From Pedobacter glucosidilyticus DSM 23534 (GTDB taxonomy: Bacteria > Bacteroidota > Bacteroidia > Sphingobacteriales > Sphingobacteriaceae), in the NCBI RefSeq assembly GCF_000425145.1, contig NZ_AULF01000006.1, forward strand, positions 62,001-126,000: a stretch of 64,000 nucleotides of DNA, in the 5' to 3' direction. The number at the start of each line of letters is the position of its first letter. The stretch's first letter is position 1. The notes under the pieces are model-generated. The model did no database searches and was not told the origin of the DNA. It saw nothing but the letters and a program-made list of their open reading frames with translations. The translations under genes were made by a program, and so were the position numbers. This document shows positions 17,944 through 28,361 of the stretch, piece by piece.

Positions 17944-18591
17944 CTAAAAGGCAAAGCCTACAGAAAAAGAAAGTACTTTATTATTAGATTTTGAATCTCC
18001 ATCTCTTTGACTTTCTGGTATCATATTAGACAAACCAATACCATAACCAATATTAAATAATAAACCGCTTTTTAATCTATAACCAGCCATAAAATTTAAA
18101 CCAAAGTCTGTTGAAGAAAAATCATCTTCATCTCCACTACCAAAACTTACCTTATAGTCTTCTCCAACTACATCTTCTCCAAAAACAGAGCCTTCTTGTT
18201 TACCAAATAAACCAAAAGCTGCATAAGGACCAGCTCCTAGAAATAAACTACCTTCTCCTACAGGCAAGTTTAAAACAGCATTTACTGGAATTTCCAAATA
18301 AGATAGATTAGCCTGAGCTTCAACACTCATTCCAGAATCTTCATCTTCTAATTTAAACTTGAATCCCTTACCTTGAAACGATAAACCTGGTTGAATTGCA
18401 AATTTTTCACCTAATGCAAACTCTGTAAATCCTGTCAGATGAAAAGAAGTTAAAGCATCTGGAGATAGGTTGATTCCTTGCGATGAAATATTAACATTTG
18501 CAAGATTAACGCCCCCTTTTAACCCAAATTTTGTTTGTGCAGAGGCAGTGATTGTGGCCATTACTAGAATTGCCAATAAAAATTTTTTCAT
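17944..18591 (-). CDS. Porin-family outer membrane beta-barrel protein
   Basis: A 215-residue secreted protein with a signal peptide (residues 1-18, ending ASAQ) and alternating hydrophobic beta strands, ending in VLSFSVGFAF with a terminal Phe, the usual C-terminal signal for BAM-dependent insertion. Segments such as KFGLKGGVNLANVN at the mature N-terminus and FGLNFMAGYRLKSGLLFNIGYGIGL near the C-terminus match the small eight-strand PorT/OmpA-like barrels of Bacteroidota. Substrate unknown. Single gene, with a -7 box in the gap to the divergent uvrD-like gene. Confidence 0.8.
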   Translation of the reverse strand: MKKFLLAILVMATITASAQTKFGLKGGVNLANVNISSQGINLSPDALTSFHLTGFTEFALGEKFAIQPGLSFQGKGFKFKLEDEDSGMSVEAQANLSYLEIPVNAVLNLPVGEGSLFLGAGPYAAFGLFGKQEGSVFGEDVVGEDYKVSFGSGDEDDFSSTDFGLNFMAGYRLKSGLLFNIGYGIGLSNMIPESQRDGDSKSNNKVLSFSVGFAF

Positions 18592-18612
18592 ATAGTTTAT
18601 TTTATTAAGTCA

Positions 18613-18620
18613 CAAATATA
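18613..18620 (-). promoter_or_regulatory. -7 box for the beta-barrel protein gene
   Basis: Reverse complement reads TATATTTG, an exact TAnnTTTG, 22 bases before the gene start. No -33 box at the right spacing. Confidence 0.5.
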
Positions 18621-18695
18621 TACAATAACAATTATTTACATAAACTATTTTAATAAACAATTAAATGTTAAAGCTTCCATTTTGTACCTTTAAAC

Positions 18696-21600
18696 ATGCA
18701 TCCACAAAAAAAATTAAGCGAAGATTTTTCTAAAGCAATAGCGCAACTTAATGAAAAACAGCTACAAGCTGTAGAGCAATTAGAAGGCCCTGTTTTGGTA
18801 ATTGCAGGCCCCGGCACTGGTAAAACGCAAATTTTAGCTGCCCGTATAGGTAAAATTTTATTAGATACCGATGCACAAGCTAATGAAATTTTATGCCTAA
18901 CCTATACCGATGCTGGTGCGGTAAATATGCGTCAGCGTTTGTTTAAATTTATTGGCCCTGATGCTTACCGGGTAAACATATTTACTTTCCATGCTTTTTG
19001 TAATGAGATTATACAAGAAAACCTCGATTATTTTGGTAAGCTTAATTTAGAACCTTTATCAGACCTAGAATCGGCTTTACTTTTCAGAGAAATCATTGAT
19101 GAATTACCTGCAAACCACATCTTGAAAAGGTTTACAGGCGATATTTACTATGATGCACCCAGACTGAAAGACCTGTTTTCTACCATGAAACGCGAAAACT
19201 GGTCGGTAGAAATTGTAACCGCAGCCATAGAAAATTATCTAGAAGATATTAAAACCCGTGATGAATTTATCTATAAAAAAGCCAATGCAAAAGCAGGTAT
19301 AAAAGTTGGCGATTTAAAGCAAAAGAAATACGACGATGCCGCAGATAAAATGGATAAACTAAAAGCCGCTGTGATGCTTTACCCTGTTTATCTTCAAAAA
19401 ATGGATAAAAAAAGCCGTTATGATTATGACGACATGATTTTATGGGTGATTAAGGCTTTTCAAGAAAATCCAGATTTATTGTTGCTTTATCAAGAACGTT
19501 ACCAATATATTTTGGTTGATGAATATCAGGATACCAGCGGTTCGCAAAACCAATTATTAAAACAACTCATCAGCTATTGGGAAGTACCTAACGTTTTTGT
19601 TGTAGGCGATGATGATCAATCTATCTTTAGGTTTCAAGGTGCCAACCTCAAAAATATCTTAGATTTTGCTGGTGATTATGTAAGTAGCCTAAAAACTGTT
19701 GTTTTACTCAATAATTACCGGTCTACCCAGCACATTCTAGATATGTCTAGAAGCTTAATCGAGAATAATTTCATCCGTTTAACACGAGAACTTAACTTAA
19801 ATAAAGAGCTAAAATCATCACATCCAGATATCGCTGGTTTACAAGTTCGTCCACAGATTTTAAGTTTTGAAAACCCCGAGCAGGAAAGCGTATGGATAGC
19901 TCATCAGATAGAATCACTCATCAAAAATGGCACAAAAGCTTCAGAAATAGCCGTTATTTATCGCAACCATAGCCAAGCAGAAGCTATGGTAACCTATTTA
20001 GATAAAAAGAAAATCGGTATCAATACCAAAAGAAAAATTGATATTCTTACGCTACCTTTTACAGAGAAAATCATTACCATTCTTAGGTATTTATCTATGG
20101 AGCTAGACTCGTCTTATAGTGGCGATGAAAAGCTTTTTGAAATCTTACATTATGATTTTTTTAATATCCAACCTATTGATATCGCCAAAGCTAGTATAGC
20201 AGTTAATAAAGCCAATTTTAACGAAAAGGTTGATAAAACATCGCTACGCAGATATATTGCAGAGCTTAGAGAGCCTAAGCAGCCCGGTTTGTTTGATGCC
20301 GTTGACCGCCCAGAAATGAAACGCTTAATTGAGGATATAGAATATCTGCTTAAAGCAGCTAGCAGCCTTACATTACAGCAACTTTTTCAAGCTATCATCA
20401 CCAAAATGGGCATTTTAACCTATATCATGAAACAGCCAGATAAAGGCTGGTACATGCAAATTCTAACCAATTTCTTCAATTTCTTAAAAGACGAGAATCG
20501 TAAAAACCCAGAGTTAAAGGTTGCTGAGTTTATAGAGCTGATTGATTTAATGAAGAAAAACAACATCAGCATAGCCTTTAACCAACACATATTCTCTGCC
20601 GAAGGTGTTAATTTCATGACCGCCCACGGCTCTAAAGGTTTAGAATTTGATTATGTTTTCTTATTAGGATGCAGCAAAAAAATATGGGATAGCAAAGGCC
20701 GTAACTTTGGTTTCTCTTACCCTGATACTTTATTTAAGGAAGGTGCATCATCTAGCGATACTGAACAAGAAAATACAGAAGAATCTAGAAGGTTATTTTA
20801 CGTAGCACTAACCAGAGCTAAACATTCTTTATTTGTAACCTATCCAAAACTTAATAGCAGTGGTAAAGAGCAAGAAGCGTCGCAATTTATAAGTGAAATC
20901 ATCAGTACAGGACATTATCAAGAGTATCAACAAGCTGTTGCAGAGGAAGAAATGATAGATTTTTATGCTACCCAATTTAGCGAGGCAGAAAAACCTCAGG
21001 TAACGTTAATTGATAAAAATTACATTGATTTACTATTGCAAAATTATACCCTATCGGTAACGCATTTAAACAACTATTTGGCTTGCCCACTAAAATTCTA
21101 TTTCCAGAATTTGATAAGGGTGCCATCAGGGAAAAGTCCGGCAGCAACTTTTGGGCAAGCGGTACACCATGCATTAAACAGGGCATTTATTAAAATGCAT
21201 GAAAACAATGAAACCTTCTCAGCCACAGATGATTTCATGAATGATTTCTCTTGGTGGATGAACCGTAACAAAGACTCTTTCACCAGAGAAGATTTTAAGC
21301 TGAGGATGGAATACGGCTACAAAATATTACCAGATTATTATGAGCAAAACATCAGTAAATGGAATAAAGTTGTAGTTACAGAGCGTAAAATCAGAAATGT
21401 AGAAATTGAAGGTGTGCCTATTACCGGTAATCTGGATAAGATTGAATTTAACGGTAAAATGGTAAACGTTGTGGATTATAAAACCGGGAAGTTTAAGAAC
21501 GCAAAACCTAAATTCAATAAACCATCAGAAGAAGAACCACACGGTGGCGATTATTGGAGACAAGCAGTTTTTTATCGTATTTTAATTGATAACGATAGAA

Positions 21601-21869
21601 CAAAAGATTGGCAGGTGGTAAGTACCGAGTTTGATTTTATCGAACCTATTAGCGATGGCGAGTATCATAAAGAAAAAGTGATGATATTGCCAGAGGATGT
21701 TGAAATTGTAAAAAACCAAATTACCAATGTTTATTCAAAAATAACATCCTACCAGTTTGATACAGGCTGCGGTAAAAAAGAATGTGAATGGTGCCACTTT
21801 GTTAGAAGCAATTTTAAACAAACTGATGGCGTTTTTGAGCAGATACAGGCAGAGGATGCTGATATATAA
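18696..21869 (+). CDS. UvrD/Rep-type helicase fused to an Fe-S PD-(D/E)XK nuclease
   Basis: A 1057-residue superfamily 1A helicase-nuclease. The Q-motif and Walker A (GPGTGKT, residues 38-44) open the helicase; DEYQDTSGSQ (motif II), GDDDQSIFRFQGA (motif III), TAHGSKGLEFDYVF (motif V) and VALTRAKHSLF (motif VI) follow. From about residue 790 there is a RecB-like nuclease: GQAVHHALNRAF, then GNLDKIEF and VVDYKTGK supplying the acidic and lysine residues. Cys797 together with Cys1025, Cys1030 and Cys1033 resembles the four-cysteine 4Fe-4S clasp of AddB. Architecture suggests single-polypeptide end resection or DNA repair; it is not simply UvrD. It is not adjacent to an AddB partner. Confidence 0.9.
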   Translation: MHPQKKLSEDFSKAIAQLNEKQLQAVEQLEGPVLVIAGPGTGKTQILAARIGKILLDTDAQANEILCLTYTDAGAVNMRQRLFKFIGPDAYRVNIFTFHAFCNEIIQENLDYFGKLNLEPLSDLESALLFREIIDELPANHILKRFTGDIYYDAPRLKDLFSTMKRENWSVEIVTAAIENYLEDIKTRDEFIYKKANAKAGIKVGDLKQKKYDDAADKMDKLKAAVMLYPVYLQKMDKKSRYDYDDMILWVIKAFQENPDLLLLYQERYQYILVDEYQDTSGSQNQLLKQLISYWEVPNVFVVGDDDQSIFRFQGANLKNILDFAGDYVSSLKTVVLLNNYRSTQHILDMSRSLIENNFIRLTRELNLNKELKSSHPDIAGLQVRPQILSFENPEQESVWIAHQIESLIKNGTKASEIAVIYRNHSQAEAMVTYLDKKKIGINTKRKIDILTLPFTEKIITILRYLSMELDSSYSGDEKLFEILHYDFFNIQPIDIAKASIAVNKANFNEKVDKTSLRRYIAELREPKQPGLFDAVDRPEMKRLIEDIEYLLKAASSLTLQQLFQAIITKMGILTYIMKQPDKGWYMQILTNFFNFLKDENRKNPELKVAEFIELIDLMKKNNISIAFNQHIFSAEGVNFMTAHGSKGLEFDYVFLLGCSKKIWDSKGRNFGFSYPDTLFKEGASSSDTEQENTEESRRLFYVALTRAKHSLFVTYPKLNSSGKEQEASQFISEIISTGHYQEYQQAVAEEEMIDFYATQFSEAEKPQVTLIDKNYIDLLLQNYTLSVTHLNNYLACPLKFYFQNLIRVPSGKSPAATFGQAVHHALNRAFIKMHENNETFSATDDFMNDFSWWMNRNKDSFTREDFKLRMEYGYKILPDYYEQNISKWNKVVVTERKIRNVEIEGVPITGNLDKIEFNGKMVNVVDYKTGKFKNAKPKFNKPSEEEPHGGDYWRQAVFYRILIDNDRTKDWQVVSTEFDFIEPISDGEYHKEKVMILPEDVEIVKNQITNVYSKITSYQFDTGCGKKECEWCHFVRSNFKQTDGVFEQIQAEDADI

Positions 21870-21939
21870 TTTTACAATAACAAAACAGCCATAACATAAG
21901 AGATGTTTAATTTCACATAAATTTTAAAACACAGAAAAC

Positions 21940-22776
21940 ATGATGAAAAGAATTACCCTAGCCCTTGGGCTATTATACTTGTCTTTTTCGGCAAGCGCAC
22001 AAAGTGGTTTTTTACCTCAGCCAAGTACAACACAAACTGTTGAACAAGAATTTGGACTAGGTAAAGTTAAATTAACCTATGCCAGACCAAATGTTAAAGA
22101 GCGTAAAGTTTTTGGAGCTTTGGTTCCGTATGGTAAAGTATGGCGTACAGGCGCAAACTCTGCTACTGTACTAACTTTTTCTGAGGAGGTAAAACTAGCT
22201 GGCAAAACAGTGCCTGCAGGCAGTTATGCATTATTTACTATCCCTGGCGAAGCAGAGTGGACTATCATTTTAAGTAAAACTACTGAGCAATGGGGCTCTT
22301 ACGCCTATAAAGAAGCTGATGACTTTTTAAGAGTAAAGGTTAAACCTGCTAAAGCAGCACAAAAAGTAGAAAGCTTTACCATACAATTTGCCAATGTACA
22401 AGCTGGCAGCATGGATTTGCAATTAGCGTGGGACAACACTTTAGTTAGCGTTCCTTTTACAACAGATTTTGACACCAAAGCTATGGCTAACATAGAAGCA
22501 GCAATGAAAGGTGATAAAAAACCTTATTTCCCTGCTGCCATCTATTATTATACTTACAATAAAGATTTAAAACAAGCTTTAGCTTGGGTTAACGAGGCTG
22601 AAAAAACTATGGGCAAAGCTCCATGGGTGAAATTATGGAAAGCTAAAATTCAATTGAAGCTAGGAGATAAAAAAGCAGCACTTTTAACTGCCGAAGAAGG
22701 TGTTAAAATTGCAGAAGAGATAAAAAATGATGAATATATCTCTCTAAACAAAGCATTTATTGCTGAGAATAAGTAA
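21940..22776 (+). CDS. DUF2911 family secreted protein with C-terminal TPR-like region
   Basis: A 278-residue exported protein with a signal peptide ending ASAQS near residue 21. Residues 25-165 form a DUF2911 domain with its hallmark stretches LTYARPNVKERKVFGALVP and GKVWRTGANSATVLTFS. The last 80 residues look helical and repeat-like (AAIYYYTYNKDLKQALAWVN, then KLWKAKIQLKLGDKKAALLTAEEG), in the style of tetratricopeptide pairs. Function is unknown; such proteins are common in Bacteroidota periplasm. A second ATG three bases on is an equally good start. A strong terminator follows, so it is the end of its transcript. Confidence 0.85.
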   Translation: MMKRITLALGLLYLSFSASAQSGFLPQPSTTQTVEQEFGLGKVKLTYARPNVKERKVFGALVPYGKVWRTGANSATVLTFSEEVKLAGKTVPAGSYALFTIPGEAEWTIILSKTTEQWGSYAYKEADDFLRVKVKPAKAAQKVESFTIQFANVQAGSMDLQLAWDNTLVSVPFTTDFDTKAMANIEAAMKGDKKPYFPAAIYYYTYNKDLKQALAWVNEAEKTMGKAPWVKLWKAKIQLKLGDKKAALLTAEEGVKIAEEIKNDEYISLNKAFIAENK

Positions 22777-22795
22777 TCCAGCCTATTCCTATCCA

Positions 22796-22825
22796 AAAAC
22801 CTGCTAAAATTTAGCAGGTTTTTTT
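22796..22825 (+). terminator. Intrinsic terminator after the DUF2911 gene
   Basis: AAAACCTGCTA pairs with TAGCAGGTTTT around a short A/T loop and is followed by a T-tract. Confidence 0.93.
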
Positions 22826-22979
22826 GTTTAAAATCATTTTTACAATCTAATTATCTATAAAAATCAAAATATTTTATACTTATACTATTTTTAATAAGAT
22901 ATTTTACATATAATTACTTAATTTTTATAACATTCATAGTTATGAACTAAAAAAATTAAAGAAAATATAATTGAATTTT

Positions 22980-24428
22980 ATGGTTTCAGCATCTGTTTTT
23001 AAAAACTACCCTTATATAGAGAAGATTTGGGACGAAATGTATAACAAACATGAGGTAAGAACGCCATATAAAAAATTATATAACTTTTTACAGGATATGC
23101 CTGTTGCCGAGCTTACTCGTAAAGAAGAAATGGCAAGGCGCTTATTCATGAGCCAAGGCATTACTTTTACCGTTTATGCTAGTGGTGAAGGCGTAGAACA
23201 AATTTTCCCTTTTGATGTCATTCCGCGTATTATAGATGCTGCCGAGTGGGCCTATATAGAAAAAGGCATCAAACAAAGGCTAAAAGCTTTAAACTTGTTT
23301 TTGAATGATGTTTATTCTAATCAGTTCATTTTAAAGGATAAAATCATTCCTATGGATATGATTTATTCTTGTCCGCATTACCTCAGAGAAATGCATAATT
23401 TACAAGTCCCTCATGAGCTTTTTGTGCATATTGCAGGTATAGACATTGTAAGAGATGCCGATGGAACTTTCTATGTATTAGAAGATAATTTACGTACCCC
23501 ATCTGGTGTTTCTTACATGTTAGAAAACAGAGAAATCACCAAAAGGATATTCCCTGATATTATTCCTCAGAACCTTGTAAGGTCTGTTACGCATTACCCT
23601 CAACTACTCTATAAAAATCTGGCTGCCTTATCGCCAAGGCATAATGCCAATCCTAACATCGTGATGCTTACACCGGGCATCTACAACTCGGCCTATTTTG
23701 AGCATTCGACCCTAGCCCGATTAATGGGTATAGAGCTAGTAGAAGGAAAAGATTTAGTGGTAGATAATCACCGGGTTTTCATGAAAACAACCTCGGGTTT
23801 ACAACGGGTTGATGTTATTTACCGTAGGGTTGATGATGAGTTTCTAGACCCTCTGGTTTTTAATCCGGGAAGTTTGTTAGGTGTAGCTGGCCTTATGTCT
23901 GCCTACCGTAAAGGCCATGTTGCTATAGTAAATGCTCCAGGAAATGGTGTTGCCGATGATAAAGCAACTTACATTCATGTGCCTGATATGATTAGGTACT
24001 ATCTAAACGAAGAGCCTATTCTTAAAAACGTACCAACTTATCATTTAGCTGATGCTGATGAAAGAGAACACGTTTTCAAAAACATAGAAAATATGGTGAT
24101 TAAGAAAACTAATGAGTCTGGTGGTTATGGGATGATTATAGGTAATGCTGCCACTGCTCAGGAATTAGAAGCTTATAAAAAAGTGGTTTTACAAAACCCA
24201 AGACAGTTTATAGCGCAGCCTATTGTTAGCTTATCATCAGTACCATGTTATATCAATGAGAAATTACAACCAAGACGAGTTGATTTAAGGCCCTTCGCTT
24301 TATGTGGACCATCAGGAATAGATATAGTACCTGGCGGTTTAACAAGGGTAGCTTTAAAAGAAGGTTCTTTAGTAGTAAACTCTTCACAAGGTGGTGGTAG
24401 TAAAGACACTTGGGTGTTAAATGTTTAA
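22980..24428 (+). CDS. Circularly permuted ATP-grasp protein (COG2308 type)
   Basis: A 482-residue member of the circularly permuted ATP-grasp family (old names DUF404/DUF407). Typical segments are GVEQIFPFDVIPRII, the run FYVLEDNLRTPSGVSYMLENR, which carries metal-binding and catalytic residues, DVIYRRVDDEFLDPL and, near the end, ESGGYGMIIGNAA and RRVDLRPFAL. Such enzymes are predicted to form amide bonds between a peptide or metabolite and an amino acid. The ATG at 22980 is preferred over an in-frame TTG nine bases upstream. The alpha-E gene follows after 21 bases and the transglutaminase after that, the classical neighbours of this family. Confidence 0.92.
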   Translation: MVSASVFKNYPYIEKIWDEMYNKHEVRTPYKKLYNFLQDMPVAELTRKEEMARRLFMSQGITFTVYASGEGVEQIFPFDVIPRIIDAAEWAYIEKGIKQRLKALNLFLNDVYSNQFILKDKIIPMDMIYSCPHYLREMHNLQVPHELFVHIAGIDIVRDADGTFYVLEDNLRTPSGVSYMLENREITKRIFPDIIPQNLVRSVTHYPQLLYKNLAALSPRHNANPNIVMLTPGIYNSAYFEHSTLARLMGIELVEGKDLVVDNHRVFMKTTSGLQRVDVIYRRVDDEFLDPLVFNPGSLLGVAGLMSAYRKGHVAIVNAPGNGVADDKATYIHVPDMIRYYLNEEPILKNVPTYHLADADEREHVFKNIENMVIKKTNESGGYGMIIGNAATAQELEAYKKVVLQNPRQFIAQPIVSLSSVPCYINEKLQPRRVDLRPFALCGPSGIDIVPGGLTRVALKEGSLVVNSSQGGGSKDTWVLNV

Positions 24429-24449
24429 ATCAATAAAAGCTAAATAAAT

Positions 24450-25385
24450 ATGTTAAGTAGAGTTGCCGATTCTTTGTATTGGATGTCTAGGTACATGGAA
24501 CGTTCTGATGGTATCCTGAGAATGTTAAGAATAAATTACGCCTACTCGCAAGATGGTAGTTCTGATTTTAGCTGGAGACCTGTATTAAAAATATTTAGTA
24601 ATCTGGATGATGAAACCATAGAAACTTTAAAATATAATGGAAGAGACGTTTTAAAATATATGGTTACAGATAAAAACAACCATAATTCTGTTATTAATAT
24701 CGTAAGTAAAGCTAGAGAGAATGCCCGCTCTGTACAAGACAATGTAACTAAAGAGCTATGGCAATGCTTAAATGATTATTACCACATGATGCGTGAGGAT
24801 AAATTAGCTGCCGCCTTATGTTTGGATGACCCTATCTCTGTTCTAGATAACCTGATTAAGCAAGGTATGTACTATTACGGCAGTACAGAAATTACCATGC
24901 CACGTGGAGAAGGCTATTATTTCATGAACATGGGCAAGTTTTTAGAAAGAGCCATACAATCTGTTGATATTTTAGATGTTAAATTTAGAGAACTTGAATA
25001 TTCTTTAGACGAAGCTACTGACCCTACTTACTGGAAATATCTTTTATTATCCATATCAGGATATGAAATCTTTCTCAAAAGTTATCGCTCTTCCTTAGAA
25101 TCAAGAAATATCATTCATCAAATTGTCTGGAACGAGAACTTCCCACGTTCTATTATCTACACCACAAAAAGGCTAAAACAATCTTTTGAGACTATTAAAG
25201 GTGATAAAAATAAAGAGAGTTACAAAACCATGAGTTATATGATAGGTAAGCTGGGTTGTAGTTTAGAATATTCTGATTTAAAAGACTTGGAACAGATAGG
25301 ATTAAAAGAATATTTAAAAAAAATAAAGGGAGAGCTTTTTGCTATAGGAGATGCTTTAAGTCATTACTATTTTGCTTTCAACTAA
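24450..25385 (+). CDS. Alpha-E domain protein (DUF403, COG2307)
   Basis: A 311-residue all-helical protein starting MLSRVADSLYWMSRYMERSDGILRML, the signature opening of the alpha-E family, which nearly always accompanies the circularly permuted ATP-grasp enzyme. FYFMNMGKFLERAIQSVDILD-like sequence near residue 155 is also typical. No catalytic activity has been assigned to the family as far as I know; a role in carrying or positioning the modified peptide has been proposed from gene context. It is the middle gene of a three-gene operon. Confidence 0.92.
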   Translation: MLSRVADSLYWMSRYMERSDGILRMLRINYAYSQDGSSDFSWRPVLKIFSNLDDETIETLKYNGRDVLKYMVTDKNNHNSVINIVSKARENARSVQDNVTKELWQCLNDYYHMMREDKLAAALCLDDPISVLDNLIKQGMYYYGSTEITMPRGEGYYFMNMGKFLERAIQSVDILDVKFRELEYSLDEATDPTYWKYLLLSISGYEIFLKSYRSSLESRNIIHQIVWNENFPRSIIYTTKRLKQSFETIKGDKNKESYKTMSYMIGKLGCSLEYSDLKDLEQIGLKEYLKKIKGELFAIGDALSHYYFAFN

Positions 25386-25454
25386 TTCCTGTTGATAAAT
25401 TAATTATAGAATATTTAAAAATTGATTCATTTTTAGCTCCACATTTCTAATAGC

Positions 25455-26411
25455 ATGTCTAAATTTACGATAAAGCATATTACAACATACAAATACGATC
25501 ATCCGGTGCATGATAGTGCCAACCAGATTATGCTTTATCCTATTAAAGATGATGATCAAGAGGTTATACAACATCAAATCACTATCAGTAACGACCCTAA
25601 GGTAGAAACCTTTACAGATTATTATGAAAATACAGTTGGCACCTTTACCAATGTAGAAATGCATAATGAGCTGGTTATCGAGTCGTCTACAATTGTATTG
25701 GTAAAAAAGAAAGCTGCACCAGAGGCTAATATTTTTATTGCAGAGCAATGGCAAATGCTTCAAGAACTTAAATATCAAATCCCTTATATCAACTTCTTAA
25801 AACAAGAGCATTTTGAAGCCGAAGAAGAATTAAAAGCCATTATCAAACCCGATGAACAGTTTGCCTACGCTCCTGTAGAAGTAGCTAAGAAATATTGTAC
25901 CTATGTTTTTGAGAACTTTAAATACATCAAAGGCATTACATCTGTAGAAACAACTGTAGATGAGATATGGAAATTAAAATCAGGTGTTTGCCAAGATTTT
26001 GCTCATATTCTTTTGGTGATGTTACGTTATGTAAACATTCCAGCTCGTTATGTTAGTGGTTATATTTGCCCTAACAGAAACGGTATGCGTGGCGAGGGTG
26101 CTACCCATGCTTGGGTAGAAGCTTATATTCCTGATTATGGTTGGCTAGGTTTAGACCCTACTAATAATTGTATTGTTGAAGAAAACCATGTAAGATTAGC
26201 CACAGGAAGAAATTTTATTGATGTTAGCCCTGTAAAAGGCACTTATAAAGGTACATCTCACCATACTTTAGAAGTAAAGGTTATTGTTTCTTATGAAAAT
26301 GACCCTATTGTAAAAGAAGATGAATCTCAGGAAAATAGCATCAATAACATACAGTTTGATGGCAATTCTTACCGAAGATTTTTAGAAATGCAGCAGATGC
26401 AACAACAGTAA
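25455..26411 (+). CDS. Transglutaminase-like cysteine peptidase (COG1305 type)
   Basis: A 318-residue protein with an N-terminal beta-sandwich (bacterial transglutaminase N domain, opening TIKHITTYKYDHPVHDSANQ in short blocks) and a transglutaminase-like core. The catalytic triad is visible: Cys in KSGVCQDFAHILLVMLR, His in GEGATHAWVEAYIP and Asp in WLGLDPTNN. In this gene setting such enzymes are thought to act as peptidases or amidases on the product of the ATP-grasp enzyme. No signal peptide is seen, so it is cytoplasmic. Its stop lies three bases from the end of the convergent biotin carrier gene. Confidence 0.93.
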   Translation: MSKFTIKHITTYKYDHPVHDSANQIMLYPIKDDDQEVIQHQITISNDPKVETFTDYYENTVGTFTNVEMHNELVIESSTIVLVKKKAAPEANIFIAEQWQMLQELKYQIPYINFLKQEHFEAEEELKAIIKPDEQFAYAPVEVAKKYCTYVFENFKYIKGITSVETTVDEIWKLKSGVCQDFAHILLVMLRYVNIPARYVSGYICPNRNGMRGEGATHAWVEAYIPDYGWLGLDPTNNCIVEENHVRLATGRNFIDVSPVKGTYKGTSHHTLEVKVIVSYENDPIVKEDESQENSINNIQFDGNSYRRFLEMQQMQQQ

Positions 26412-26414
26412 AGC

Positions 26415-26912
26415 TTAAGCAAACTGAATAAGTATTTGGTTTTTCTCTACCTTATCACCTGCTTTTATGGTAATAGCTCTTACAGTAGCATCAGCCGGAG
26501 CTTTTAAGATATTCTCCATTTTCATAGCTTCTAAAACCAATAAATTATCACCTTTTTTAATTTCATCGCCAACTTTTACTATTAATTGAAGTACTAAACC
26601 AGGCATTGGTGCTTTTAATTCTTTAACAGTGTGTTGATTAAGCTTATCTAAGCCCATTTCTTTAAGTAAAATATCATATTGGTCGCTTACATCAAACCTG
26701 TAAACATGAGTATTTACTTTAATCAATACATACTTCTCTTCTTTATTAAGCTCAAGCAGCTCGGCTTCATAAGATTTATGCTTTTTAATAACATGAAAAT
26801 GCTGGTTGCCTAAATTACTCATATCTAAATCTATCAAGCCATCGTTTAGGTAAAGCTTACCTTCACGTTCTTCAATTTTATAATGCTGATTTTCCGATTT
26901 TAAAGTATACAT
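26415..26912 (-). CDS. Biotin carboxyl carrier protein-like subunit
   Basis: A 165-residue protein whose last 75 residues are a biotinyl domain: APMPGLVLQLIVKVGDEIKKGD precedes EAMKM at 128-132, with Lys131 the biotinylation site, then NILKAPADATV. This type is the carrier subunit of acyl-CoA carboxylases (propionyl- or acetyl-CoA) and is normally next to biotin carboxylase and carboxyltransferase genes. Neither is in the window, so the partners are elsewhere or this is an orphan copy. It begins two bases after the DUF4159 gene. Confidence 0.85.
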   Translation of the reverse strand: MYTLKSENQHYKIEEREGKLYLNDGLIDLDMSNLGNQHFHVIKKHKSYEAELLELNKEEKYVLIKVNTHVYRFDVSDQYDILLKEMGLDKLNQHTVKELKAPMPGLVLQLIVKVGDEIKKGDNLLVLEAMKMENILKAPADATVRAITIKAGDKVEKNQILIQFA

Positions 26913-26913
26913 A

Positions 26914-27684
<771 letters not shown>

Positions 27685-28361
27685 GCCTGTAATGCAGCGG
27701 TTTCTGTTCTAAGCCTGCTGTTTCCTAAAGTTATGGGAAGAAATCCACTTTGCAAAGCATTATTTATTTCTATTTCAGAGAAATCGCCCTCGGGACCTAT
27801 TAAGATGGTATAAGATTGATGCTGTTTAAAAGAATCTTTTATTTCTTGTTTATCATGAGGTAGGCAATGTGCTATGTATTTAAAATCAGTATCGGCTTTT
27901 GATATAAATTTTTGGATGGTAATAGGCTCATTAATTCTTGGGCTATAAGCTTTTAAAGATTGCTTCATAGCCGCTATAACAACCTTCTCCAGCCTTTCTG
28001 TTTTAACTTCTTTTCTTTCAGAGCGCTCGCAAATAATAGGTGTAATTTCATCAATACCTATTTCTGTTGCTTTTTCTAAAAACCACTCTAACCTATCCAT
28101 ATTTTTAGTTGGCGCTATGGCAATATGTAGGAGATGATTTCTTTTCTGATATTCTAATTGTGCATCTAAAACCTGAAGAACGGTTCTTTTAGGATGATCA
28201 TCTAAAATTTCGGCTAAATAAAAACCACCTTTACCATCGACCAAATGAACAAGATCTTTTTTCTGTAAGCGCAAAACTCTTGAGCAATGTTTACTCTCTT
28301 CCTCACTTAAAGTATATTGAGTGCTTTCAATATCAGGAGTATAGAAAATATGCATCCTTAA

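Noticed and set aside
22971-22979. TTG start for the ATP-grasp gene
   Set aside because: An ATG three codons later is better placed.
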